This document shows positions 63,926 through 64,000 of a DNA stretch of 64,000 nt, piece after piece. Within the stretch, counting starts at the first letter, position 1. Each line of letters begins with the position of its first letter. This stretch comes from Antarcticimicrobium luteum (GTDB lineage: Bacteria > Pseudomonadota > Alphaproteobacteria > Rhodobacterales > Rhodobacteraceae), in NCBI RefSeq assembly GCF_004358185.1, contig NZ_SMUV01000073.1, positions 1-64,000 of the forward strand. Direction: 5' to 3'. The notes below the pieces were generated by a model. It was not told the DNA's origin, did not search any database, and worked only from the letters and a program-made list of their open reading frames with translations. The translations under genes were made by a program, and so were the position numbers.

Positions 63926-64000
63926 TCATGCCTTCGCCGCCACGTCGAAGACATGGGAATAGCCGGTCAGACCGATGGCGCCGCCGGTGTGCAGAAAGAC
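63926..64000 (-). CDS. C-terminal end of a D-cysteine desulfhydrase/ACC deaminase-like protein (partial)
   Basis: The 24 visible residues read VFLHTGGAIGLTGY followed by SHVFDVAAKA. The VFLHTGG block near the C-terminus is typical of PLP-dependent D-cysteine desulfhydrases and ACC deaminases. Most of the gene lies beyond the window, so the assignment rests on a short stretch. Confidence 0.6.
   Translation of the reverse strand, partial: VFLHTGGAIGLTGYSHVFDVAAKA

Overview
The window is high-GC DNA from an alphaproteobacterium, most likely a marine member of the Rhodobacteraceae (Roseobacter group). The reasons are the gene content: a class I lysyl-tRNA synthetase, NDUFS4- and NDUFA12-type accessory subunits of complex I, a DUF2155/mlaD/NDUFA12 block beside aat and accBC, a full thiosulfate-oxidising sox cluster with soxC and soxD, and Zur-controlled znuABC. 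This assignment rests on recognised families, not on a search.

Layout. 1-1087: the carrier-domain end of an NRPS/PKS-type protein and a phosphopantetheinyl transferase. 1155-9877: exopolysaccharide region with an exported SGNH esterase coupled to a GH-A-like glycosidase, a glycosyltransferase, a flippase, a Wzz-type chain-length protein, a CpsD-like ATPase without its Walker A lysine, and a priming sugar transferase. 10441-18109: mixed metabolism (EthD, a DgoK-like protein, thioesterase, amidase), then a three-gene ABC exporter (ATPase, FtsX permease, HlyD adaptor). 18312-23572: uvrB, NDUFS4, a GNAT remnant, a YeiH exporter coupled to a LysR regulator. 23655-33334: tRNA-Arg(UCU), rhodanese, UspA with an FNR-like box, an ABM protein, an orphan ParA with a PhaR-like dyad, an outer-membrane protein, a HugZ-like protein, a 760-residue beta-helix protein, CHAD, LysRS1, TerB and an L,D-transpeptidase.

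33376-43942: a coupled thiolase/acyl-CoA ligase/3-hydroxybutyrate dehydrogenase-like operon, a PAS-LuxR regulator, accB-accC, aat, DUF2155, mlaD, NDUFA12, RidA, clpX and clpP. 44100-54222: soxVWXYZABCD (minus strand) diverging from soxS-soxR-soxT (plus strand), ending in a terminator after soxD with no soxE-H. 54272-57513: znuA diverging from zur-znuC-znuB. 57546-64000: a small membrane protein, cytochrome b561, a periplasmic DsrE protein, an entericidin-like lipoprotein, a PhnA-like protein, lepA, a small secreted protein, an Asp/Glu racemase and the end of a D-cysteine desulfhydrase/ACC deaminase-like gene.

How it fits together. SoxR (Cys42/Cys108, ArsR/BigR/SqrR type) probably represses the sox genes through dyads in the soxV-soxS and soxW-soxX gaps. 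A 13-bp element from the soxV-soxS gap recurs exactly upstream of the dsrE gene about 7 kb away, which suggests a wider SoxR regulon. The most unusual items are that shared element, the PhaR-like dyad at parA, the lepA stop codon inside the loop of a 19-bp hairpin, the lysine-less CpsD homologue, the SGNH/GH-A exported pair and a cluster of REP-like hairpins before lepA.
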